From Ovis canadensis (taxonomy: Eukaryota > Chordata > Mammalia > Artiodactyla > Bovidae): 64,000 bases of DNA. Each line of letters starts with the position of its first letter. The first letter of the stretch is position 1. The notes below the pieces were generated by a model. The model was not told where the DNA came from. It saw only the letters and a program-made list of their open reading frames with translations, and searched no databases. The stretch spans positions 113,370,501 to 113,434,500 of the forward strand of contig NC_091245.1 of NCBI RefSeq assembly GCF_042477335.2. Reading direction: 5' to 3'. Made by a program: the position numbers and the translations under genes. Positions 1 to 40,544 of the stretch are shown here, piece after piece.

Positions 1-107
1 GGAGTGAACTAGACTAAGACCTCTTCAGCGAAGAATCTAGGCAAGTCCTCTGTTTTGTGGGGCTGAACAAATGAGTGTGTACAGCGGTGAAATGTACACT
101 GCAGAAT

Positions 108-385
108 CTGCTGCTACTGCTACTGCTAAGTCACTTCAGTCGTGTCCAACTCTGTGCGACCCCATAGACGGCAGCCCACCAGGCTCCCCCGTCTCTGGGA
201 TTCTCCAGGCAAGAACACTGGAGTGGGTTGCCATTTCCTTCTCCAATGCAGGAAAGTGAAAAGTGAAAGGGAAGTCGCTCAGTCGTATCCGACTCTTAGC
301 GACCCCATGGACTGCAGCCTACCAGGCTCCTTCGTTCATAGGATTTTCCAGGCAAGAGTACTGGAGTAGGGTGCCACTGCCTTCT
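108..385 (-). repeat. Bov-A2 dimeric SINE
   Basis: Two Bov-A monomers lie head to tail on the minus strand (the plus strand reads cactcagtcgtgtcc-type text twice, at about 130 and 277), with the linker gaaaagtgaaaggg between them. It lies about 220 bp upstream of the SDHC ATG. Confidence 0.88.
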
Positions 386-489
386 GAGCCAGCCGCAATT
401 CTGCCGAAATCTTTTCACTTTCAAATAAAAGTCAGCTGAGAGAGAAAGAGGCAGACAGCATAAGAGCAGATAAAACCTGCCAACTGAAC

Positions 490-605
490 CGACAGGGGAC
501 CAATCCTCTAAAACAGTTGGTGTTGTCACGTGACAGAAGCCCCGCCCCTTCGGCCCTGAGGTGGTGGGGCCGTCTGGCGTCACTTCCGTCAGGCCGGAAC
601 CCAAG

Positions 606-608
<3 letters not shown>
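490..608 (+). promoter_or_regulatory. SDHC: SDHC promoter / start of CpG-rich 5' end
   Basis: The 115 bases before the SDHC ATG hold a tight set of motifs and no TATA box. They are a CCAAT pentamer (500-504), a palindromic E-box TCACGTGA (526-533), a GC box CCCGCCCC (541-548), a CRE-like half site CGTCA (578-582), an ETS core ACTTCCG (582-588) with an opposed ETS core CCGGAA (594-599), and an AAGATGGC motif across the start codon that resembles YY1 sites. ETS/GABP (NRF-2) and YY1 sites are typical of nuclear OXPHOS genes. That these motifs are used is inference. GC richness continues into intron 1 to about 1180. Confidence 0.7.
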
Positions 609-30673
<30,065 letters not shown>

Positions 30674-31440
30674 AGAGCTGAAGTTCCCAGTGTCGTCATC
30701 CTACAAATTATCACATTGACCTGTCTTCCTGTTTGTTACTCTTGTCTTTGGCCAGGGCAAAGTTATTCTCATTTGTTTAGACCCTTCTTTGCTTGCAGAT
30801 CCCCTTGGAGCTCAGCAGTAGAGTACCTTACAGAACCATAACGGTGGAAAAGGGTCCAGTTTTCCCCTTATTTCTAAGGATGGAATGACTGCAAAAACTC
30901 CCTTTTCTTGCCCCCGGCTTGCAGCCTACTCTGGGCTTTGGAACCTTCTTTCTCTCTCCATGTTAGGCCTTGATTTATGCTGAGGGTCAGCCTTTGGCTC
31001 CTTCTTCCTGCGACAGTGGAAACAATGCCAGCTCTGTGGCCTCTGCCATGGGGACTGGGAGTGGTGATTCGGGTGCCACTGCCTGTGGGTTGCTGGCTCA
31101 AAGGACAATTCTGTCCATTGGTCAGAGCCCAGGGTCTTTAGCACCCACACAATGTGACTGGAAGGAGAGGGGGTGGGGGTGGAGGAGAATTAGACTGTCC
31201 CAGCTAGCAGGAGATAAAAAGAGTTAAGTTGGCTCTTGGAGCAGGTCTTGGGGAGAAGATATATAGATTTTGATGCAAGAAGAAAATCCAGAAAATTATT
31301 GTTGACTCCATTACGGGTTATTTCTTTTCCTTGTGTTTCCAGAAAAACCAAACCTCTTACTGTCATGTTTTCTAATCCAGAATCACGTGACATCTTTTTC
31401 TGAAACTGAATTAAAATTATTATTTTGCCTTTGACTCTCG
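30674..31440 (+). other. SDHC: SDHC 3' UTR with probable poly(A) signal
   Basis: This region follows the SDHC stop codon. I saw no interspersed repeat in it, and a variant poly(A) signal ATTAAA lies at 31410-31415. The 3' end near 31.43 kb is inferred from that signal. An earlier site may also be used, because I found no canonical AATAAA in this stretch. Confidence 0.55.
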
Positions 31441-32228
31441 TTGATACTTTGAGAAACCAAGACAGTGGCGACTGGGAAGGAGGAGCCAGTTTCCTCCCTG
31501 CCCCGTCTGGTCTCCCTCTGGTCTCCTCCTCTCAGGTGCTTGTGTCTCCCAATCCTACCTTCCTCAGGAGGGAAGCAAATTGTCCTTTTAAGTGAGCACT
31601 GGAAAAATTATCAGGGAATCAAATGAAAGTAGCTAAGGATTTAATATGCAGAAACCTCAGAGAAGAAAGCAGGAGAAAGGAAGTTAAGCTGTGGAGAGCT
31701 TTTAGTTTGTTATAAACTCCAGAATCCCACTGAGAACGGATTATAAGCCCCAAGGTACAGTTCAGCAAGTTAGAATCCAGTGGAACAATGGAGGGGATGG
31801 CCAAGGGACCATGAGCTAAGTATGTAAATCGGGGGAGGGGAGAGTGGAGGGTAGAAAGAGATTGTTGGAAACCTGGCAGACAGTTATGGTGTTAGGAGAA
31901 AACTTGCTACTTTCCTAATCCATATAGGCCAGGCTTTCGGGTCCCTAGCTCCCTGTGGCGGGAGTGCTGTTTTGGTAGTCTCTAGAAATGCTGGGGTGAC
32001 TGATCTCCTTAGTGTGTCACTCTGAGTTGCTCACCAGCCAGTTAAAGCTTTGGGTTGGAGAGAAGTAGCAGTGCCTGTGATTGGTGTCAGTTAGAGAGGA
32101 AGACCTTGCTTGGCTGCCTCATCAGTCTTCATCCCAGCTCCCAGTACTCCTTGGCTTTAAGTGATGATCACGTCTCCCTTTTTGCTATACTGGCTCCGAG
32201 AAGTCTTCGGAGCCTTCTCCAGCACACA
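31441..32228. other. Intergenic, downstream of SDHC: nothing assigned
   Basis: This is non-repetitive text between the SDHC 3' end and the Bov-tA at 32230. There is no coding signal. Confidence 0.4.
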
Positions 32229-32229
32229 G

Positions 32230-32440
32230 CGGGGGATTCCCTTGTGGCTTAAACAGTAAAGAATCTGCCTGCCATGCAGGAGACCTATGTTCAGTCCATG
32301 GGTCGGAAAGGTCCCCTGGAGAAGGGCATGCTGACCCATTCCAGTATTCTTGCCTGGAGAATCCCATGGACAGAGGAGCCTGGTGGGCTTCAGTCCACGG
32401 AGTCGCAAAGAATTGGACAGGACTGAGCGACTAACACGCT
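32230..32440 (+). repeat. Bov-tA SINE
   Basis: The text gggggattcccttgtggctt ... ttcttgcctggagaatccc ... aggactgagcgactaacac is a complete forward Bov-tA. Confidence 0.88.
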
Positions 32441-33029
32441 TTCCAGTGCACACCACGTGTCCTCTGTACTTGTCCTCAGAGTGAGGCATCCATGCACACA
32501 AGGGAACAACTGGGTATTAGAACTGGGAAAGGTTTGGCAAGTGCATTAAATGTAACAGCCAGTGCCAGGAAGTTGCAGAACAGGGATAAAGATAAACAGA
32601 AATGAGAGGCTGGGAAATGGATAAGGGACTTTTTTGGTGGCTTCTTAAATCATTCAGGTGCTTGGGTCAGGGGAGGGGCAGAGTGGTCATGTATGTAATT
32701 CTGCCTCAACTTTACTTGCCTGTTGCCCTTTTTCTTCTCTGTCTCATCACTTCTGTAGCTTCAGTTTTCAAGTTATGTTTGTGTTTTTGCTTAAGTTTTG
32801 CTTTTACCACTCTTAGTTCCCCTGTGTGTTCTCTCATATCAGATATGATCTGTTAGACAAGGGTCATGTCTCTTAACCTGGCATCCTGTTGCTTTTCTTC
32901 CCCACCTCCAAGTGCACGTACACCTGCTCTACTCTAAATGGTTGTACTTCTGACTTTGAAGTTGTAGTTCATGCTCGGGGTGAAAAGTGAGGGGGGTATT
33001 TATTTCCTCCAACCCTTCTAATTATGGGT
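32441..33029. other. Intergenic SDHC-CFAP126: nothing assigned
   Basis: This is intergenic sequence with no coding signal or named repeat. Confidence 0.4.
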
Positions 33030-33700
33030 TAAAAGAGGCGGCCAGGGTGACCTGGGGTGGCCTTGGCCTGCAGCAGCTTAGAGCAGGGCTTGGTATCCCA
33101 GCCAGAGATTGAGGCTGGGCCGCAGCAGTGAAAGCACCAAATCCTAGCTACGAGACCAGTGGTCAGTGGCAAGGGCCCTGGCCTCTTGACTTTGCAGAAA
33201 AGAACTCCCACAAAGAAAGTAGTGAAGCAAGTAAGGTATTTATTAAGAGGAAAAAGAGTATAATACATGTGGATAGGCACACAGGCAGACTATCCCAGAC
33301 TTGCGCCCTTGAAGCGGTTTGAATTATGAGTTATTTCTTGTTAGTGTCCTTTAGCCAATCATTTTTATTTGTCTGGTTCACAAGTCCATATGTGGTATAT
33401 CAGGATTCTCTCAGGTGAGTGCACACATCTCTTAGCCAAGGTGGATTCTACTGAAGAGGCGTTATGGGTAGAGCATCCCTTGACATTGCTCCCTGCTTTG
33501 CCTGCAAGGAGCCTTTCTGCGCATGTGTGGTTGGGGAGGTCTGACTCCCAGAGTGAGAAATAAGTAGTTTGAACAGGGCCCAGCCTCCTCCCTTAATTGT
33601 CCTGCTATTGTCTTGGAGTGGAGTTTCAGTTTATAGGGAATGAATCTCCAATCGCTTTACCTTGGGGGAGTGAGGTGGGGGGTTCCCATCTACCTCCTAC
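33030..33700 (-). repeat. Candidate ruminant ERV LTR
   Basis: The text ggccttggcctgcagcagc, gaactcccacaaagaaagtag, aagtaaggtatttattaagagg and tctgactcccagagtgag resembles a ruminant endogenous-retrovirus LTR, read in reverse (tttatt on the plus strand would be its AATAAA). I recall this text as dispersed in bovine DNA but cannot name the family. No viral coding region accompanies it. Confidence 0.45.
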
Positions 33701-33734
33701 CTAAAGAGCTGAAGAGAAAAATTTCAAATCAGTA

Positions 33735-33800
33735 AAAGATTCAACATACAGTGTTACTAACACAAAATTGTAAAGCAACTATATTCCAATAACAAAAAAA
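33735..33800 (+). repeat. Short L1 3' tail
   Basis: The text acactaacacaaaattgtaaagcaac then tatattccaataac plus an A-run is the terminal stretch of a ruminant L1. It lies directly beyond the CFAP126 poly(A) signals. Confidence 0.65.
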
Positions 33801-33820
33801 GTTTATTTTACAAATTTTCC

Positions 33821-33826
33821 TTTATT
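33821..33826 (-). terminator. CFAP126: CFAP126 probable poly(A) signal
   Basis: The minus strand reads AATAAA here, 62-68 nt after the CFAP126 stop. A second AATAAA lies at 33807-33802. Either could serve. The second sits next to an L1-type tail (33735-33800), so the inserted element may supply part of the 3' end. Confidence 0.5.
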
Positions 33827-33888
33827 CCCATCTGTAATTTCTCTGATTAGGGGGGGGTCTTCCTCAAGCCACTCGGTACCTTAGTCCC

Positions 33889-34155
33889 TTACGGAGTTGC
33901 AGGTTTGCATTTCTGGACCTCAGCTAGATTACGGCCTGCGTGGGGCAAACACGGGCTTCCAGGTGGGCACTTTGGAGAGTAGAGTGGGCTTTGGGGACCT
34001 GGAGTGTGACCTGCAGAGGGATGTGAGCTTTGGAGTTGATCTGGGGAATTGAGATTTGAGGCTGGGGAGTTTGGGATTATGGTGGGACTTGGTGCTTGTT
34101 GTACAGTCTTTGTGATAGACTTCCTGAGCTGCTTCTGACTGTCTGGATCATGGGG
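33889..34155 (-). CDS. CFAP126: CFAP126 coding exon 5 (terminal)
   Basis: The acceptor is cccctgacag. The 267 nt encode PHDPDSQKQLRKSITKTVQQ and a Pro/Ser-rich tail ending QKCKPATP and TAA at 33891-33889. The last ~27 residues have no counterpart in the human protein as I recall it. Confidence 0.88.
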   Translation of the reverse strand, partial: PHDPDSQKQLRKSITKTVQQAPSPTIIPNSPASNLNSPDQLQSSHPSAGHTPGPQSPLYSPKCPPGSPCLPHAGRNLAEVQKCKPATP

Positions 34156-37100
34156 CTGTCAGGGGTAGAACAGAAGAGACGATTGTTTCCAGTTAGGCCT
34201 AGATCATTCTCAATCCATCTCAATTCTAAATCCCCTTCTCCCCATCCCATTGGCAAGAAGTCAGGTTTCAAATATGAGTTAAATTGGTAACCATTAACCT
34301 CCCCTTTGAGATCAGATCATTTTGTACTGTGTGAAGGGGGAGATGGGTGGGGTGGATAAGATGTCCTTAGCTTATCACTTCAGGCCCCAGAGGTTGCTTA
34401 AGGACTACACAGGATAAGACAGAATTGGTTAAAGGTTCCCCCTGCTGGGATTGTGGTAGTATAACAATAGACATTTCTGAGGTTGAAAAGCAAATAGGAT
34501 TGAGGTTAAGTGGGAGAAATAAGATACCTTGCCGAAGATTTCAGGACGCAACCCATTGGAGGCCTTAAGTAAATCAGGATTTTTCTGTATCCATTTGGTG
34601 AGGGAGGCAGCACCAGCAGCTGTACGGGAGGTCAGGGTTGCCCGAGCAGGGGGTACCTTCAGAGGCATTTGCCAGGTGCCCATGAAGGAGCCCCAAGGAC
34701 TTGCCTAAATGGAAAAAGACGGGATTCCTCAACAGGGCTTCTCACTCACAGTAACTGGCCTATTGGCAGGTCTGTTCTGTTTGTTAGTTGCATCTTTTTA
34801 CCTTTGGGATTGTCACGAAACAAGATTGAAAGCATAACTTCCCCAATCTCTTCCCCTTTCTCATTTAGGTTGCCCTAATTTTTTAATCCCCTTTACCTCC
34901 ACTGGCTTAAATTCTACATCCTTAGCCTAAGTTTGGCCGGGTACCCACTATATAAATATTATCACCTGAAGGTGTTCATTTTATACCAATCATTCATCAA
35001 TTTAAGGAGTTCTGGGTGTTAAACTTATCCTGTTGGCTGGAAGTTTGGGAGCACTCTTGTTACAATGTGAATTAGGTTGCACTTTAATCTTCCAAGTAGT
35101 GCCTGCAGGAGATTACAAGTCTTCCCTCTGTTACTCCAGGTCTATGCCTTGGTTCTTTAACTTTCTAGATGAGAATGGAGATGAATGTCTCACCTTGGAA
35201 CGGGGCACTGAAGGCAACAGATGACCACGATCATTGGCAATAATCTGAGTGTAGCCTTCATGGGACGAAATCCTCTGGGGTAGAGGTAGAGAGAAAAGTG
35301 CTTGTGAAGATGGAGTGGAAAAGTGGGAGAAAGTATCTGTAGGGCTTAAATTTGAATTAAGGGCTGAGGGAGAGGAGGCTATGGGAATGCAAAGAATGCT
35401 GAAAGAGTTTAGGTGCCAGTGAATTACACAGAGTATGACGTAAAGAGGGTGCACTGAAGCTGGAATACCTCTTTTGTTGGCTTTGCAAGAGACCAGTTCT
35501 GCAGATACTTGGGTGAGAAAGGTTTTTCGTACTGTGGAGAGAAAGATAAGAATCCCTGAGACTCAAAGGTCCCAAGCCCAGGAAATGATAGGTAGACACA
35601 GTTCTTTAGATTTGAAGACCAAAGGAATGAACAACCATGCTAAGTAAGCTTTTAACTCACTGCAGAGAGGACGTAAGTCGTTTTGTCTGTGTGCTGTCCA
35701 ACATGAAGCCACTAGCCATGTGTGGCTCTTGAGCCCTGGAAATGTGACCAGTCCAAATTGAGGTGCTTTGTATGTACAGCCAGCCCTTGAACATCATGGG
35801 TTTGAACTATATGCAAGTTAACTTACAGATTTTTTTCAAAAAATATGTACTATATTACTACATGATCAATAGTTGGTTGAATCTGTGAATGTGGAACCCT
35901 GGATATGGAGGGCTGACTGTTAAGTTAGATGCAGATTTTCAATTGTGTGGGGATCTGTGCCCTAATCCCTGCCTTGTTCAAGGGTCAGCTATATAAAGAA
36001 TACTGGATTTTGAAGATTTAGTACCAAAAAAAGGGAATGTGAAACATCTAATTATAATTTAAAATATTGATTAAATGTTAGAAATATTTTGGACTTACCA
36101 GGCTAAATTAAATATATTATTAAAATTAACTTTTTCTTTTAAATGTTTCTCATGTAGCTACCAACCCACTCCAGTACTCTTGTCTGGAAAATCCCATGGA
36201 TGGAGGAGCCTGGTAGGCTGCGGTCCATGGGGTTGCGAAGAGTCAGACACGACTGAGTGACTTCACTTTCACTTTTCACTTTCATGCATTGGAGAAGGAA
36301 ATGGCAACCCACTCCTGTGTTCTTGCCTGGAGAATCCCAGGGATGGCGGAGCCTGGTGGGCTGCCATCTGTGGGGTCACAGAGAGTCGGACACGACTGAG
36401 GTGACAGCAGCAACAGCAGCATGCAGCTACTAAAAATTTGAAGTTACATCTGTGATTCACATTATCTTTTTATTATAGTGCTGGTCTAGACCAGGGTCAA
36501 CAAACTCTGGCCCATGGGCCAAATCCATCCTCCTGTCTGTTTTGAGATGGCCTGAGAAAGCTAAGAACTGTTCTTAATAGATGAAAATTTGCAGTTGATT
36601 TGATAAAAGGGAACACTAAATTTGTATCCCAATTAAGCAAAAATATTTTCTCATCCTATAAGAATTTCATTCTTTTCATTAATAATATAAAAAATTATAC
36701 TGTTATTATATTTTGAATTTTGTCAAAAATTTTATGGAAAATGTTTTCTCTCATACCTATATAGTATCTTTGATTTTATCACTTGGCCCACAGAGGCTAA
36801 AATATTTCCTCTCTGGCCCTTTTCAGAAAAAAATTTGCTGACTTCTAGGTTAGAGCCTACAAACTTGACCCAGAAATACTTATGACTTGTACTTTGGGCC
36901 CTCCCTCCCCTGAGAGCCAAGGAGGTTAAAAAAAAAAACAAACAACTATCACATAGCACTTTTTTTTTTTTTTTTGTCTATTCAGTAATCAGAATCCTAT
37001 GGGAGGGGTCAGGCAAAAGGTGGACTCTGGAAGGCAAAATTAAATGTTAAAGAAAAGGAAAAAAAGTGCTTACCTGGTTGGCACTGTAGTTAGTGGCCAT
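33889..37100 (-). CDS. CFAP126: Cilia- and flagella-associated protein 126 (Flattop), five coding exons
   Basis: Flattop is a microtubule inner protein of motile cilia and a planar-polarity protein at basal bodies. Minus-strand coding exons are 37100-37074, 35531-35469, 35274-35194, 34704-34528 and 34155-33889 (27, 63, 81, 177 and 267 nt). Every intron is GT-AG and phase 0. The joined frame is 204 residues plus TAA. Recognisable family blocks are MATNYSANQ, YEKPFSPKYLQNWS, SSHEGYTQIIANDRGH, PWGSFMGTWQMPLK and LTKWIQKNPDLLKASNG, then a Pro/Ser-rich tail beginning PHDPDSQK. From memory the human protein is 177 residues and ends soon after HTPGPQ. Here the frame runs on for about 27 more residues, so the C-terminus is longer. 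The gene is convergent with SDHC, with its 3' end facing it. No inactivating change was seen. Confidence 0.93.
34528..34704 (-). CDS. CFAP126: CFAP126 coding exon 4
   Basis: The acceptor is catttag and the donor GTATCT. The 177 nt encode 59 residues from ASPWGSFMGTWQMPLK to RPEIFGK, the same length as I count in the human protein. Confidence 0.95.
35194..35274 (-). CDS. CFAP126: CFAP126 coding exon 3
   Basis: The acceptor is taccccag and the donor GTGAGA. The 81 nt encode a block with SSHEGYTQIIANDRGHLLP and ending PRSK, the best conserved stretch of Flattop. Confidence 0.95.
35469..35531 (-). CDS. CFAP126: CFAP126 coding exon 2
   Basis: The acceptor is tctccacag and the donor GTATTC (minus strand). 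The 63 nt encode YEKPFSPKYLQNWSLAKPTKE minus its last residue, plus that Glu, 21 residues in phase 0. The KYLQNW core is the family signature. Confidence 0.92.
35685..36161. repeat. MER5A-like DNA transposon and a second small old element
   Basis: The text gctgtccaacatgaagccactagccatgtgtggctc (35693 on) matches MER5A as I know it, and MER5A-like sequence resumes after the Bov-A2 at 36430-36490. Inside it, 35776-35925 (cagcccttgaacatcatggg ... gaaccctggatatggagggctgac) is a separate small old DNA element with inverted ends. It lies in CFAP126 intron 1. Confidence 0.55.
36162..36419 (+). repeat. Bov-A2 SINE with target-site duplication
   Basis: This is a forward Bov-A2 dimer. CATGTAGCTAC (36151-36161) before it and CATGCAGCTAC (36420-36430) after it differ at one base, which defines the insertion. 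It lies in CFAP126 intron 1. Confidence 0.92.
36490..36850. repeat. Old hAT-like DNA element
   Basis: The text ccagggtcaacaaactctggccc at the left, and ggcccttttcagaaaaaaatttgctgac at the right, look like the two ends of a widespread old mammalian DNA transposon. The interior is AT-rich and diverged. I do not assign a family. Confidence 0.4.
37074..37100 (-). CDS. CFAP126: CFAP126 coding exon 1
   Basis: On the minus strand this exon reads ATG and encodes MATNYSANQ, followed by the donor GTAAGC. The nine residues match the conserved Flattop N-terminus. Confidence 0.93.
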
Positions 37101-37107
37101 GATCCTG

Positions 37108-37142
37108 CCACTTCCTGCTGTTTACCTTTGTTGCCTGGCAAC
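37108..37142 (-). promoter_or_regulatory. CFAP126: CFAP126 proximal promoter: RFX X-box, forkhead and ETS motifs
   Basis: A perfect X-box GTTGCC-T-GGCAAC lies at 37130-37142, 30-42 nt upstream of the CFAP126 ATG. A forkhead motif (GTAAACA on the minus strand) lies at 37125-37119 and an ETS-like CAGGAAGTG just inside it. RFX and FOXJ1 together switch on motile-cilium genes and Flattop is such a gene, so the context fits. Binding itself is inferred. Confidence 0.8.
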
Positions 37143-37780
37143 CACAGAAGGCAGCCCTTGCAGGACAGCCTTGCAATTAGCAGGGGCTGCCTTTTGCTGC
37201 TTGTTATTCATTTTACTGGCTGATAGTGCCCCCAGTATTCTGCCCTGAAACTTAGGTGCATTTTCATTTTAGAGATGTGAGGGACAGAGTAAATAAATGG
37301 GGGAAAACTGGTTGAATAGCGGCCCTGACTTTTCTAGTGTAACTTCCAGGTTGTCTTTGACTGGGCTCTTCAACCACCCTAGCAAATCATGGCACCCAAG
37401 AGCAGTGTTTGTTCATTGGGTGGAGTGGTATAATGAACAACATGCTTTAGAGCCAGACACTGGGGTTTGAGTCCTTATTCAACACAGGAGCATGGGAGCT
37501 GTGTGATATAAAGCAGTTGACATCCCTTCACTGAATTTCTGTAGTCATTTGTATTGTGAAGATAATATACTAGAGCCTTTACAGGGGAAGCGAGGTAAAG
37601 GGAATAAAGTATCTAGATAATGTGCTCAGTACTGCCTAGACCCTGTTTACAGGGTACACTACTTCATTTTCTCAGAACAAAGGAATGATGTTTTAAAAAG
37701 CAGTTGATTCAGATTTGTCCCCAGAAAGAAAAACATATCTTATCCTTTGTCCTTAATTGACTCCTGTCTCTACCATCACT
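37143..37780. other. CFAP126 upstream flank: MIR only
   Basis: A forward MIR lies at about 37420-37645 (tggtataatgaacaacatgctttagagccagacactggggtttgag). No other gene is seen upstream of CFAP126. Confidence 0.55.
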
Positions 37781-37793
37781 CTCTAGAATCATG

Positions 37794-38065
37794 CTGCTGC
37801 TGATAAGTCGTGTCAGTTGTGTCCGACTCTGTGTGACCCCATAGATGGCAGCCCAATAGGCTCCTCTGTCCCTGGGATTCTCCAGGCAAGAATACTGGAG
37901 TGGGTTGCCATGTCCTTCCCCAATGCATGAAAGTGAAAAGTGAAAGTGAAGTCACTCAGTCGTGTCCAACTCTCAGCGACCCCGTGGACTGCAGCCTACC
38001 AGGCTCCTCCATCCATGGGATTCTCTAGGCAAGAGTACTGGAGTGGGTTGTCATTGCCTTCTCTG
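37794..38065 (-). repeat. Bov-A2 SINE with perfect target-site duplication
   Basis: This is a reverse-strand Bov-A2 dimer. The 13-mer CTCTAGAATCATG occurs at 37781-37793 and 38066-38078, so both edges are exact. Confidence 0.93.
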
Positions 38066-38079
38066 CTCTAGAATCATGG

Positions 38080-38890
38080 AGCCAAAGAATACAGGTGCTT
38101 GGTGTCGGCTGGGTTGAGGTGGAATCCGGAGTTGGTGCCATGAGATTGAGCAGAGATGATGAAAGAACGCTGTAGTGTGGAAAGTACAGATTTAGAAGAT
38201 GGGGTGGTGATGCTAGGACACAAACCTAGTATCTGTTGGATTAGGTGACCTCTCTGAGACTCATTTAAAATGATGTTATCAGCCCCATCTACTGGGTTGT
38301 TGGGAGAAAGTGGAATTGTGCTTTCTGAATTATAAAGTTTATGTGTAAGGTGTTAAGATGAAAAGAAAAAAACTAAGAAATAAGTTATCCAAAAAAAATA
38401 GAACATTGAGAACCAGAAGAGCGTTTTAGTGGATGCTTGTCAGTCCTTCTCCCTTCCTTCTTCCCCCAAAGTCCTTATCCCAATCAATACATCAAGTACA
38501 AGAACACTCATACACTTCCAGAGGTGGAGGTAGAAACAGCTCTCATTTTAGAGGCAGTTAACAGATGGATAATATGAGCTTTGGAAAGGAGACTCGTGTG
38601 TTCAGTTTCTGTGGTTCTCATCACTCTCTAGAGTGATAATATTTTGGTCCCTAAAGCCATGATTATACTTAAGCAAGCATCATCTCTCTTAGAACTTCTG
38701 TCTTTAGCTGGTATGCTTTTCTGATAGAGATGCAATGTTATATGATGGTTGCACTCATTTTTTTTTAATTAACTAGTTTTTGTTTCATTAAAAAAAATGT
38801 ACATGGGGAAAAAAGTTTCATTTTAGGTATTTAATGAAAAGCAAATCTCCATCTGACTTCAGCTCCCATTCTTGCTCCTCAAAGGCAACT
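38080..38890. other. Intergenic: MIR, otherwise nothing
   Basis: A forward MIR lies at about 38185-38350 (cctctctgagactcatttaaaatgatgttatcagcccc). The rest is unassigned. Confidence 0.45.
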
Positions 38891-38899
38891 AATGTTATT

Positions 38900-40200
38900 A
38901 TTTTCTTGTGTCTCCTTCCAGAAATATTATAGGCATTCTTAAACTAATGGGAGTAAGCTGTCCACATTGTTTGGCGATTTGCTTTTTTGACCATTTGGGG
39001 GATTTTTTTCATAACAATATATTATTTCATTTTAGGGTATACCGTCATGTATTTTTTAGTCTAATTTAGATGATATTTAGGTCATCTCCAGTCTTTTGCT
39101 GTTACATACATTGCTGCAATGAAAATCTATATCTACCTATATGAGTATAAAGATATATATATATATAGAGAGAGAGAAGTATATGTCTTTATGAGTACAA
39201 AGATATATATAGAGAGAGATAAAAGCATGCTTTATGAATGTATGTGATTAGTAGGATAATTCTAAAAGTGAACTGCAAACTCACAGGGTTTATGAACTTA
39301 GAACACTAATAGACAGTGTCAAATTGCTGCTCAAAGACCCTGCCAGTTTATACATCTGCCAGTGGTGTGCGTGAATGCCTAGTTCTCCACTCCCTTCCAA
39401 CACTATACCAATGGTATCCCTGTTTTTGTCCACCTGATAATAAGAACTAATGTGGTTACTATATGCATGCACAGTCTTCATTGCTTTTTATTATATTTTC
39501 TCATTTTGTTCTCACAAGAACCCAGACCTAGGAAACAAGAGAATGCACAGTAAGGAGTAGAACCAGGATTCAATCTCAAGTATTCTGACTCTAGAGCAAT
39601 CCGTTTTAACCATTACAATGTATTGCTTCTTAAACTGTAGGTGAAACATGGTGTTTCATTTTTTACATTTTCATTTCTTTAATTATGAGGTTTTCCCCTC
39701 CTTGTGTTTATATGTTTTATTTCTCTTTTTTTCCCCTGAAAATAGCCTTTCATGTTTTTTGCCATTTGCTATTGGGCTATTGATCATTTATATTAACTGT
39801 TTGAAACTTTATGTATTGAGGAAATCAGCCCTTTGTCAACTATGTTACAAACATTTTCCCCCAAGTTTTCATTTAACTTTTGTCTGTGGCTTTTCTTTTC
39901 TTTCTTTCTTTTTTTTGCCATGCACGGCTTCTTAATATTTATGTAGTCAAATATATTACTCTTTCTGTGCTGTTAGATGTTATGCTTTGAAAGCTTTTTG
40001 TAAATTCCAGTATGTACCCCTGGTTAGTTTTTATATTTAAATTTTTGTTCTGTTGGCATTTGTTTTGGTGACTAAACTGAGGTCAGACTCTAGATACCTA
40101 CCTATTTGTCTCAGCATCATTTACTGAATAAGCCGTCTTTCCCTACCAACTTGAAATACCACCTTTATTGTATTCCCTAATATTTGGGTCTGTTTCTGGA
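38900..40200 (-). repeat. Old L1 fragment, reverse strand
   Basis: The plus strand carries reverse L1 text: taggtcatctccagtcttttgctg, gtcaaattgctgctcaaag, cagtggtgtgcgtgaatgcc, agccctttgtcaactatgttac and gtttttatatttaaatttttg. It is interrupted by a TA/GA simple repeat (39150-39220) and a reverse MIR at about 39515-39620. Confidence 0.7.
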
Positions 40201-40544
40201 TCCTCTAGCCCATTCTTCTGTGGGGAGAGGTGACCATTTTAGGTTATTTGTGTCTCTTTAAAATCCATGGTTCAATCCTGCCTGAGTCCTGTGTGAATTC
40301 TCCACTTAATATTTCACAGACACGTACAGGAATTGTAATATAACTAGTAACAGGTATTTACAAGCTTCTAATAAAATTGTATTAAATTTTAGCCATTCTT
40401 CTGATTGACTGCTTGACTTCAGGTACAGCTGTTGTTCTTTCATCAAACCAACTCTTTCAAAATTGGAAGGGCTCATAAAGTCCCCACTGAAAATATATGC
40501 CTCACATTTTCATGATTTGATTCAGTTCTCTAATGCCTGAAACA

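Noticed and set aside
1-605. MPZ, expected upstream of SDHC by synteny
   Set aside because: No MPZ coding text can be read in the 605 bases before the SDHC start; only a Bov-A2 and the promoter are present.
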